Positions 6,741 through 13,881 of a DNA stretch of 21,840 nucleotides are shown one piece after another (position 1 is the first letter of the stretch; every line of letters begins with the position of its first letter). A program made the translations under genes and the position numbers. Source of the DNA: an uncultured Erwinia sp. (lineage in GTDB: Bacteria > Pseudomonadota > Gammaproteobacteria > Enterobacterales > Enterobacteriaceae); NCBI GenBank assembly GCA_946221915.1, contig CAMIKG010000072.1:1-21840 (forward strand). Direction: 5' to 3'. The notes under the pieces are model-generated. The model searched no databases. It had not been told where the DNA came from and saw nothing but the letters and a program-made list of their open reading frames with translations.

Positions 6741-7358
6741 TTAACCTAAGTTATTCATTTTCATCTGCATCATTTCTTTCAGCGCGGGAGAAGCTTCAGA
6801 GGCAATCCCCTTACTCCACGCTTCACGCGCACCCTGTGCATCGCCTTTACTCAGCAGCGCTTCGCCACGGATGTCGGCGACAATGGCGGTCCAGCCTTCG
6901 CCTTTCACAGCGTCGAGAGTTTTGATCGCTTCATCCGCCTGCTTCTGCTGCAGCTGGATACGCGCCAGGCGCAGATTCAGCACTGCCAGCAGATTAGCGT
7001 CCTGCGTGGCTTTCAGACCGCTCTGCAGTTGCGCAGCCGCTTTCTCCAGCTGATTCTGATCCACATACTGTTTTGCCAGATCCAGCGCCGCCAGCGCACC
7101 GTAAGTATTGCTGTTTTCACTGGCGAACTTGCTGACCGCGTCGAGCGTATTCGGCTTACTGGCGTCCAGCGCACTGGTTACCTGCTGATAGGCAGCAGAA
7201 GTCTCTCTGAAGCTGCCATCCTGATGGTTGCTCCAGAAACGCCAGCCTGCCAGCGCACCCACGCCTAAAACGACGCCAACCACCAGCGCTTTGCCGTTAT
7301 TGGCAAAGAAACGACGGAGTGCATCAACCTGCTCGTTCTCGTTGCTATAGACTTCCAC
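6741..7358 (-). CDS. yfgM: YfgM, translocon-associated periplasmic chaperone
   Basis: YfgM is an inner-membrane protein with a TPR-like periplasmic domain. It associates with SecYEG and PpiD and helps hand over secreted proteins. The 205-residue protein (E. coli 206) has a cytoplasmic N-terminus (about 1-22) and one membrane segment, ALVVGVVLGVGALAGWRFW, at about 24-42. A helical-repeat domain follows (AALDLAKQYVDQNQLEKAA, LAVLNLRLARIQLQQ). The start codon is GTG (7356-7358) with an AAGGAG-type site upstream. It sits 30 bases after hisS and 19 bases before bamB, the usual enterobacterial arrangement. Confidence 0.95.
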   Translation of the reverse strand: MEVYSNENEQVDALRRFFANNGKALVVGVVLGVGALAGWRFWSNHQDGSFRETSAAYQQVTSALDASKPNTLDAVSKFASENSNTYGALAALDLAKQYVDQNQLEKAAAQLQSGLKATQDANLLAVLNLRLARIQLQQKQADEAIKTLDAVKGEGWTAIVADIRGEALLSKGDAQGAREAWSKGIASEASPALKEMMQMKMNNLG

Positions 7359-7388
7359 GCAATCCTTCTCCTTAACTTGTGTCCGCTG

Positions 7389-8663
7389 TTACTTCAACAG
7401 CGCTGACAGCGCGGCAGGGGCATCGCTCTGCGCCAGGGTTTGCTGCTCACCCGTACGCAGGTCTTTGATCACCACCTGACCCGCTTTCACTTCATCTTCA
7501 CCCACGACCAGGGCGACACGTGCGCCCCATTTGTCGGCGCGGGCAAACTGCTTCTTAAAATTACCGCCGCCGTAGTTGGTCATCAGCTTCAGCTCCGGCA
7601 ATGCGTCACGCAGTTTTTCCGCCACAATCATGGCGGCAGACTGCACGCCCTGACCTGAAGCGATAACATAGACATCAACAATGCGCGTCGGTTCAAATTC
7701 CGGATTAACTGCCTGAACCAGCAGCACTAAACGCTCCAGACCCATGGCAAAACCCACGGCTGGCGTGGCGCGGCCACCCAGTTGCTCCACCAGGCCATCA
7801 TAACGGCCACCGGCGCATACTGTACCCTGAGCGCCGAGGCTGCTGGTGACCCATTCAAATACCGTGCGGTTATAGTAATCGAGACCGCGTACCAGGCGCT
7901 GGTTAACGGTGTAAGCAATACCGGCATCATCGAGGATGGCGCACAAGCCAGCAAAGTGCTCACGTGATTCTTCATCGAGATAATCGCCCAGTTGCGGCGC
8001 ATCATTCAGCAACTGCTGCACGTCAGGGTTTTTGCTGTCCAGCACACGGAGTGGGTTAGTGTACATGCGGCGTTTGCAGTCTTCGTCCAGCACCTCTTTA
8101 TGCTGTTCAAGGAAGGCGACCAGCGCCTCGCGATAATTCGCGCGCGCTTCCAGCGAACCGATAGAGTTCAGCTCCAGCTTCACATGGTCGGCAATACCCA
8201 GTGCTTTCCACCACCGCGCGGTCAGCAGGATCAGCTCAGCGTCGATATCCGGCCCCTGCAGACCAAACACCTCAGCACCCAGCTGATGGAACTGACGATA
8301 ACGCCCTTTCTGCGGACGCTCGTAGCGGAACATCGGCCCGATGTACCACAAACGCTGTTCCTGATTGTACAGCAGACCATGTTCGATACCGGCGCGAACG
8401 CAACCCGCGGTGCCTTCAGGACGCAGCGTCAGGCTTTCACCATTGCGATCCTCAAAGGTATACATCTCTTTTTCCACCACGTCGGTGACTTCACCGATAG
8501 CGCGTTTGAATAACGGGGTCTGCTCTACAATCGGCAAACGAATTTCGCTGTAACCATAACCGGCCAGCACCTGCTTCAGGATGCCCTCAATACGCTGCCA
8601 GACGACAGTGTCAGCAGGCAGATAATCGTTCATGCCACGAATAGCTTGAATATTCTTTGCCAC
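7389..8663 (-). CDS. hisS: Histidyl-tRNA synthetase
   Basis: HisS is a class II aminoacyl-tRNA synthetase that charges tRNA-His, cytoplasmic and active as a dimer. The 424 residues match the E. coli length. Visible signatures are class II motif 2 region FRYERPQKGRYRQFHQ (112-127), the histidine-specific segment LVRGLDYYNRTVFEW (257-271, including R259), AGGRYDGL (284-291) and motif 3 GFAMGLERL (304-312). The C-terminal anticodon-binding domain follows. The start is GTG (8661-8663), forced by an in-frame TGA four codons upstream. The gene is preceded by a long terminator hairpin, so it must have its own promoter or receive readthrough from ispG. Confidence 0.98.
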   Translation of the reverse strand: MAKNIQAIRGMNDYLPADTVVWQRIEGILKQVLAGYGYSEIRLPIVEQTPLFKRAIGEVTDVVEKEMYTFEDRNGESLTLRPEGTAGCVRAGIEHGLLYNQEQRLWYIGPMFRYERPQKGRYRQFHQLGAEVFGLQGPDIDAELILLTARWWKALGIADHVKLELNSIGSLEARANYREALVAFLEQHKEVLDEDCKRRMYTNPLRVLDSKNPDVQQLLNDAPQLGDYLDEESREHFAGLCAILDDAGIAYTVNQRLVRGLDYYNRTVFEWVTSSLGAQGTVCAGGRYDGLVEQLGGRATPAVGFAMGLERLVLLVQAVNPEFEPTRIVDVYVIASGQGVQSAAMIVAEKLRDALPELKLMTNYGGGNFKKQFARADKWGARVALVVGEDEVKAGQVVIKDLRTGEQQTLAQSDAPAALSALLK

Positions 8664-8713
8664 TATTATCTCTCACTATGAGCCACTGAACGTTATTTCA
8701 GCAGCTTAAATAC

Positions 8714-8769
8714 AAAAAAAGAACCTGACCGGCATCTTACCCCAACAGGCTCGCACCGAACAGGTTCTT
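8714..8769 (-). terminator. Long terminator hairpin between ispG and hisS
   Basis: AAGAACCTG (8769-8761) pairs with CAGGTTCTT (8727-8719) and runs directly into more T (8718-8714). After one mismatch the stem extends by about six further pairs, including CGG/CCG and G-U pairs, leaving a loop of about 19 bases. It begins 87 bases after the ispG stop. It most likely terminates the pilW-rodZ-ispG transcript, but it lies in the hisS leader and could also act there. Confidence 0.75.
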
Positions 8770-8855
8770 CATACCTCAGCCTTCATATTTCACGCTGCTG
8801 CACGAAATCGAAAAGCTGACAGCGATATCTTTAACGATGCGCTGACAATTAACGA

Positions 8856-9977
8856 CTACTTTTCCACCTGCTGTACGTCAATACGGCGGCTTTCATCCAG
8901 TATTGACGCCTTGGCGCGAATACGCGCTTCCAGCTGGTCGATCATATCATCGTTGTCCAGACGCTCACGCAGACGGACGCCATCTTCGTAGAAGCCACTC
9001 TTCTTATTGCTGCCGGTCACGCCCAGGGTCGACACCAGCGCCTCGCCCGGACCGTTCACCACACAGCCAATAATCGACACATCCATCGGCGTAATAATAT
9101 CTTCCAGCCGCTGTTCCAGCGCGTTAACGGTGCCAATCACATCAAACTCCTGACGGGAACAGGTTGGACAGGCAATAAAGTTAATGCCGCGCGAACGAAT
9201 GCGCAGGGATTTCAGAATATCAAAGCCGACTTTCACTTCTTCAACCGGATCGGCTGCCAGCGAGATACGCAGCGTATCGCCGATGCCTTCCGCCAGCAGC
9301 AATCCGAGGCCAATCGCGGATTTCACCGCTCCGGCACGCGCGCCGCCCGCCTCGGTAATCCCGAGGTGCAACGGCTGTTCGATCTGTTTTGCCAGCAAGC
9401 GGTATGACTCCACCGCAAGAAACACGTCGGACGCTTTGACACTGACTTTGAACTGGTCAAAATTGAGGCGGTCGAGATGATCCACATGACGCATCGCTGA
9501 TTCCAGCAGCGCCTGCGGCGTCGGCTCGCCATATTTTTCCTGCAGATCTTTTTCCAGCGAGCCGGCGTTCACGCCGATACGGATCGGAATATTGTAGTGA
9601 CGGGCGCAATCCACCACCTGGCGAATACGCTCATTATTACCGATATTGCCCGGGTTAATACGCAGACAGTCAACGCCATATTCGGCGACTTTCAGCGCTA
9701 TACGATAGTCAAAATGAATATCGGCAACCAGCGGGACGTCAACCTGCTGTTTGATGAGTTTGAATGCTTCTGCCGCATCCATCGTCGGTACAGAAACACG
9801 GACGATGTCCACGCCAACGCGTTCCAGTGATTTGATTTGATTAACCGTCGCGGCAACATCAGTCGTGCGCGTGTTGGTCATGGACTGTACGGCGATTGGC
9901 GCGCCGTCGCCCACAGGCACCTTGCCGACGTAAATGCGTTTTGATTTGCGACGGATAATGGGTGCTTCATTGTGCAT
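8856..9977 (-). CDS. ispG: 4-hydroxy-3-methylbut-2-enyl diphosphate synthase (IspG/GcpE)
   Basis: IspG reduces 2-C-methyl-erythritol 2,4-cyclodiphosphate to HMBPP, the penultimate step of the non-mevalonate isoprenoid pathway, using a [4Fe-4S] cluster. Cluster ligands are visible as C270 and C273 (ACPTC), C305 (IGCVVNGPGE) and E312. The N-terminal TIM-barrel part (VQSMTNTRTTD, VADIHFDYRIAL, RINPGNIG) is intact. The chosen start, MHNEAPIIRRKS at 9975-9977, matches the E. coli N-terminus (373 versus 372 residues) and has a GGAG site. A longer frame to 10025 would overlap rodZ and is unlikely. It follows rodZ with a 37-base gap, as in E. coli. Confidence 0.98.
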   Translation of the reverse strand: MHNEAPIIRRKSKRIYVGKVPVGDGAPIAVQSMTNTRTTDVAATVNQIKSLERVGVDIVRVSVPTMDAAEAFKLIKQQVDVPLVADIHFDYRIALKVAEYGVDCLRINPGNIGNNERIRQVVDCARHYNIPIRIGVNAGSLEKDLQEKYGEPTPQALLESAMRHVDHLDRLNFDQFKVSVKASDVFLAVESYRLLAKQIEQPLHLGITEAGGARAGAVKSAIGLGLLLAEGIGDTLRISLAADPVEEVKVGFDILKSLRIRSRGINFIACPTCSRQEFDVIGTVNALEQRLEDIITPMDVSIIGCVVNGPGEALVSTLGVTGSNKKSGFYEDGVRLRERLDNDDMIDQLEARIRAKASILDESRRIDVQQVEK

Positions 9978-10014
9978 ATTCTTTACTCCACAATCGCTCG
10001 TGCCAGAAGATGCG

Positions 10015-11031
10015 TTATTGCGCACCCAACGTCAGGCGAGCAACCTGGTTGCTACGGATAAAACGACTCAGATCCACAGGTTGCCCCTGATACTGGATCT
10101 GTACTGCAGCTGGCGCGCCAATTTTCAGGCGATATGGCGCGGTGCCAGCAAGACTGAGTTTACCACCACTGCGCTGCATGCCGCTGAACAGTTTTTTACC
10201 TGCTGAATCAGTGACTTCCAGCCAGCAATCGGCATTGAAATCCATAATTACCGCGTTCGGGTCAACCGCTGGCGCAGCCACATCTGCGCTGGCAGTGGGC
10301 AGCTGACCATTCACTGGCTGGCTGCTTGCCGCAGTTTGGTTATCCACTGGCGCCTGGCTCGGTGATACCACCGGGTTGGCGCTGTTTGTTGCTGCAGCGG
10401 AATTATTTTGCGCTGGCGCCGTGGCCGCCGGAGCAGAACTGACCGTACTGTTTGCGGCCGCAGTGTCATTATTCACTGCGGAGTTAGTGCTCTCTGCAGG
10501 CGTGGCGGGTTCTGCAGTCGAATCATTCGATGCACCGCCGTCGAGTGGAATCGACTGGGCATTATCGCCGTCGGTGACGCTACTCTGGTCAGCCATCGAC
10601 ACCAGATCAGCCTGGGCGGCCTTGTGGTTTTGCCACCACCAGGCGCCTGTCAGCCCCACCACCACAAACAGAACCAGCCAGGTAAAACTCATCAGCCAGC
10701 CATCGCGTTTTTTACGGCGCTTGCCCAGCGAGAAACTTTGCATCGGCTCAATTTTGGTTGAACGAACCGGCGCCTGTTTTGCCATCATTGGCAGCAATTC
10801 TTCTTCCGGTACATGAACCAGACGAGCGTAGGAACGAATATATCCACGCAAAAAAGTTGAAGCGAGATCGCTGGGAGATTTATCTTCTTCGATATCACGC
10901 ACTGTAGACAACTTCAGACAGAGGCGTTCAGCGACGTTCTGTTGTGTCAGACCCATTTTCTCACGGGCACCACGCAGGCGTTCGCCTGTGGAATGTACTG
11001 CAGAATTTTCTTGAGTGGCTTCAGTATTCAT
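10015..11031 (-). CDS. rodZ: Cytoskeleton/cell-shape protein RodZ
   Basis: RodZ is a bitopic inner-membrane protein that links MreB filaments to the cell-wall elongation machinery and keeps rod shape. The 338-residue protein has a cytoplasmic helix-turn-helix domain (about 15-85, RLRGAREKMGLTQQNVAERL), a basic juxtamembrane stretch (GKRRKKRD, 103-110) and one membrane segment (about 111-132). A periplasmic linker of roughly 100 residues, very rich in Ala, Ser, Thr, Asn and Pro, follows. It ends in the C-terminal DUF4115 beta domain (CWLEVTDSAGKKLFSG). Its ATG lies inside the end of pilW (11-base overlap), so translation of the two is probably coupled. Confidence 0.96.
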   Translation of the reverse strand: MNTEATQENSAVHSTGERLRGAREKMGLTQQNVAERLCLKLSTVRDIEEDKSPSDLASTFLRGYIRSYARLVHVPEEELLPMMAKQAPVRSTKIEPMQSFSLGKRRKKRDGWLMSFTWLVLFVVVGLTGAWWWQNHKAAQADLVSMADQSSVTDGDNAQSIPLDGGASNDSTAEPATPAESTNSAVNNDTAAANSTVSSAPAATAPAQNNSAAATNSANPVVSPSQAPVDNQTAASSQPVNGQLPTASADVAAPAVDPNAVIMDFNADCWLEVTDSAGKKLFSGMQRSGGKLSLAGTAPYRLKIGAPAAVQIQYQGQPVDLSRFIRSNQVARLTLGAQ

Positions 11032-11755
11032 TAGCTAAAAAATGCTGGTGCTCTGTCGATTGTGGAAAATTTCGCGCCAGTTGCGTGCCCAAACGTTCTA
11101 CATCAGCGGCACGCTGCTCCAGCGCGGCGAAACGAATCTCTAACCACAGGCTTTCTGCCGAAGCAGGCAGACTGTGTTGATATACCTCTAACAAGAGCCG
11201 CGCCTCAGCGCGTTCTCCCTTACCCAGGCGCCTTTCAGCTTCCGCCAGCAAAGACATTCCTTTTAGTCTGTCAGCCTGAATGGCCGATGACAATGACTGC
11301 CTTGCCTGCACAAATTCTCCGGCGTTCAGGTAGCAATATCCGGCATTTTCCTGCGCGTCCGCTCTGGCACCGGGCTGCGGCAGGGTTTGCGCGACGCTAA
11401 ACTGTTGTTGCGCCGCATCATACTGCCCTAAACCGCAGAGAAACGCACCGTAATTGTTAACTACATAACTATTTAACGACGCGAATGTTAATGCCCGATC
11501 ATAGCGCAATTGCGCGGAATGGTTATCGCCTGTCATCTGATAAAGACGCGCCATAGCCAGTTGCAGGCGATAATCCTGCGATAACACCGTTTCCGCCCGT
11601 GTCAGATTACGCTGTGCGGCGGCAATATCGCCGCGCGCAAGGTACTCCAGACCAAGCTGCAGGCGCGTTTGTGCTGAAGCTTTTGCCGCACCGTTGTTGA
11701 CACAACCGCTTACAAGAAAAGCACCCAGCACCACGCAATGTAGTCCGTTACGCAT
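11021..11755 (-). CDS. pilW: Type IV pilus biogenesis/stability lipoprotein PilW (PilF-like)
   Basis: This TPR lipoprotein belongs to the family needed for type IV pilus assembly or stability, where it helps the secretin reach the outer membrane. I start it at ATG 11753-11755. This gives a lipoprotein signal, with basic residue R2 and lipobox LVSGC ending at C18, and an AGAGG site upstream. The longer frame to 11833 would bury the signal peptide. The mature part is helical TPR repeats (LGLEYLARGDIAAAQRNL, ENAGYCYLNAGEFVQARQSL). The protein has 244 residues. Val at +2 predicts outer-membrane sorting. The gene lies between rlmN and rodZ, where E. coli K-12 has none but many other gamma-proteobacteria do. 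Confidence 0.88.
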   Translation of the reverse strand: MRNGLHCVVLGAFLVSGCVNNGAAKASAQTRLQLGLEYLARGDIAAAQRNLTRAETVLSQDYRLQLAMARLYQMTGDNHSAQLRYDRALTFASLNSYVVNNYGAFLCGLGQYDAAQQQFSVAQTLPQPGARADAQENAGYCYLNAGEFVQARQSLSSAIQADRLKGMSLLAEAERRLGKGERAEARLLLEVYQHSLPASAESLWLEIRFAALEQRAADVERLGTQLARNFPQSTEHQHFLANEY

Positions 11756-11929
11756 ACATAACCTCTTCCTGATGTTATGAAGCCAGTCATCCTTCAGGTC
11801 GCCAGCGCGACTGCTGCTGGTACAAGCCCGCAAGCCCGGCGACGCACCTGAGGATTCACGGATACTTTACTGCAAACGCTGCAAGCACCACAGCGGAAAC
11901 TGACTGATTACACGCTAAAATTTCTGCTT

Positions 11930-13096
11930 TCAGATCGCTTTCACAGAAATTTCTTCACCGGCCATTTTTTTGCGCAGGGTACGCTTAGTACGGTCAATAA
12001 CATCACCCGCTAACTGACCACAGGCAGCATCAATATCATCACCACGGGTTTTACGCACAATGGTGGTAAAACCGTAGCTCATCAGCACCTTGGAAAAACG
12101 GTCAATACGGCTGTTGGAACTACGACCATAAGGTGCGCCCGGGAAGGGGTTCCATGGAATCAGGTTAATTTTACACGGCGTATCTTTCAGCAGCTCTGCC
12201 AGTTCATGTGCATCATCGGTACTGTCATTAATATGATCCAGCATCACGTACTCGATGGTGACACGCCCCTGGTTGGCGTTTGATTTGCCAATGTAACGGC
12301 GCACGGCATCAAGGAAGGTAGCAATGTTGTACTTCTTATTGATCGGCACAATGTCGTCGCGCACGCGGTCGTTAGAGGCATGCAGCGAGATCGCCAGCGC
12401 CACATCAATCATATCGCCGAGCTTGTCCAGTGCAGGCACAACGCCTGAAGTGGAGAGCGTCACGCGGCGCTTGGACAGGCCGAAACCAAAATCATCCAGC
12501 ATGATTTCCATCGCAGGCACCACGTTATTCAGATTCAGCAGCGGTTCGCCCATGCCCATCATCACCACGTTGGTGATAGGTCGCTGACCGGTCACGCGCG
12601 CGGCACCGATAATTTTTGCCGCACGCCAGACCTGACCAATAATTTCTGATACGCGCAGGTTACGGTTAAAGCCCTGCTGCGCAGTGGAGCAGAATTTACA
12701 CTCCAGCGCACAACCCACCTGGGAAGAGACGCATAGCGTCGCACGGTCATTTTCCGGAATATAGACGGTTTCCACCAGCTGATCGCCCACGCGGATCGCC
12801 CATTTAATGGTGCCATCTGCAGAGCGCATCTCCTCCGCTACTTCGGGTGCGCGGATTTCAGTCAGCTCTTTCAGCTTATTGCGCAGCACTTTGTTGATAT
12901 CCGTCATCTGATCGAAATCATCGCTGCAGTAATGATAAATCCACTTCATTACTTGATCGGCACGGAAAGGTTTTTCGCCGATAGAGGCAAAAAACTCGCG
13001 CATTTGCTGACGATTAAGATCCAGCAGATTGATTTTTGCTTTTGGTTCAACAACAACAGGAGATGCGGACGACGGCGTCACAATAAGTTCAGACAT
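11930..13096 (-). CDS. rlmN: Dual-specificity rRNA/tRNA adenine-C2 methyltransferase RlmN
   Basis: RlmN is a radical-SAM enzyme that methylates C2 of A2503 in 23S rRNA and of A37 in some tRNAs. The [4Fe-4S] motif is C129-x3-C133-x2-C136 (CALECKFC). The cysteines that take part in the methyl-transfer mechanism are present at C122 (LCVSSQ) and near C359 (DAACGQL). Further family signatures are MGMGEPLLN and TLSTSGVVP. The 388 residues fit the family. ATG 13094-13096 is preceded by GAGAG. It lies 174 bases upstream of pilW and is separated from ndk by a terminator. Confidence 0.98.
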   Translation of the reverse strand: MSELIVTPSSASPVVVEPKAKINLLDLNRQQMREFFASIGEKPFRADQVMKWIYHYCSDDFDQMTDINKVLRNKLKELTEIRAPEVAEEMRSADGTIKWAIRVGDQLVETVYIPENDRATLCVSSQVGCALECKFCSTAQQGFNRNLRVSEIIGQVWRAAKIIGAARVTGQRPITNVVMMGMGEPLLNLNNVVPAMEIMLDDFGFGLSKRRVTLSTSGVVPALDKLGDMIDVALAISLHASNDRVRDDIVPINKKYNIATFLDAVRRYIGKSNANQGRVTIEYVMLDHINDSTDDAHELAELLKDTPCKINLIPWNPFPGAPYGRSSNSRIDRFSKVLMSYGFTTIVRKTRGDDIDAACGQLAGDVIDRTKRTLRKKMAGEEISVKAI

Positions 13097-13157
13097 AATT
13101 TTCTCTCGCCTCGTTATTACACGTTATGGCGTTGGGGATTGATGATAAGTTTATGAT

Positions 13158-13194
13158 AAAAAAACGCCCCCGCTGAGCATGCTCATCAGGGGCG
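13158..13194 (-). terminator. Intrinsic terminator of ndk
   Basis: CGCCCC and GGGGCG (13194-13189 with 13170-13165) form the base of a long stem. The inner GAGCA/TGCTC pairing extends it, and seven T follow (13164-13158, minus strand). It lies about 100 bases after the ndk stop codon. Confidence 0.82.
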
Positions 13195-13296
13195 CATTAT
13201 TTTACAAACATCTTTCGCAGGATGCCAGGCAGACAGCGGTCTGGAACAAAAAAATTTGTAAAAAGCGCTTACCTTTTGCTACCCCGCGGGCACCGA

Positions 13297-13728
13297 TTAA
13301 CGGGTGCGTGGGCAGATTTCGCCTTCGCCAAAGAAGTACGCAATTTCACGCGCAGCAGATTCAGCAGAGTCAGAACCGTGGGTCGCGTTTTCGGTGAAGC
13401 TGTCTGCGTAATCTGCACGCAGGGTGCCCGCCAGCGCGTTCGCCGGGTTGGTTGCACCCATCAGGTCGCGGTGACGCTGTACGGCATTTTCGCCTTCCAG
13501 CACGCTCACAACAACTGGACCAGAGGTCATAAATTCAACCAGACCATCAAAGAATGGCTTGCCTTTGTGCTCCGCGTAGAAGCCTTCAGCTTGCTCCTGG
13601 GTCAGGTGCAGCATTTTTGCCCCAACAATTTTGAAACCAGCGCTTTCGAAACGGTTATAAATTGCACCAACAACGTTTTTTGCCACCGCGTTTGGCTTGA
13701 TGATGGAAAAGGTACGTTCAATAGTCAT
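13297..13728 (-). CDS. ndk: Nucleoside diphosphate kinase
   Basis: Ndk transfers the gamma phosphate of ATP to nucleoside diphosphates through a phosphohistidine intermediate and balances cellular (d)NTP pools. The 143-residue protein has the active-site signature NATHGSDS with catalytic H117. It also has the nucleotide-binding residues around TFSIIKPNAV (6-15) and RADYADSF (104-111). The length equals the E. coli enzyme. It is a single-gene transcription unit here, with a consensus -10 promoter upstream and a terminator downstream. Confidence 0.98.
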   Translation of the reverse strand: MTIERTFSIIKPNAVAKNVVGAIYNRFESAGFKIVGAKMLHLTQEQAEGFYAEHKGKPFFDGLVEFMTSGPVVVSVLEGENAVQRHRDLMGATNPANALAGTLRADYADSFTENATHGSDSAESAAREIAYFFGEGEICPRTR

Positions 13729-13769
13729 GTTAACCTCTGTAATTAACTTCCAGATAAGGGCGGGCGGCG

Positions 13770-13798
13770 ATTATAGGGGTGTAACACGCCGTTGCCTA
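13770..13798 (-). promoter_or_regulatory. Promoter of ndk
   Basis: On the minus strand TAGGCA (13798-13793) and a perfect TATAAT (13775-13770) are separated by 17 bases. Transcription would start near 13763, about 35 bases before the ndk ATG. Confidence 0.68.
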
Positions 13799-13881
13799 TG
13801 GCAGATCCAACAATTTCTTAAAAAAATATGATCGCTGTCGCGACAAACCCTGCGCATCGGTTACCCAGAGTCTGCAATACG

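Noticed and set aside
9978..10025. Longer N-terminus for IspG
   Set aside because: It would overlap rodZ. The MHNEAPI start matches the E. coli N-terminus and has its own ribosome binding site.
11756..11833. Longer N-terminus for PilW
   Set aside because: It would place 26 polar residues before a clear lipoprotein signal peptide.
13815..13845. Possible terminator after pbpC (TCGC/GCGA stem followed by seven T, minus strand)
   Set aside because: The stem is only 4 bp and is separated from the T tract by five bases, so I did not call it.
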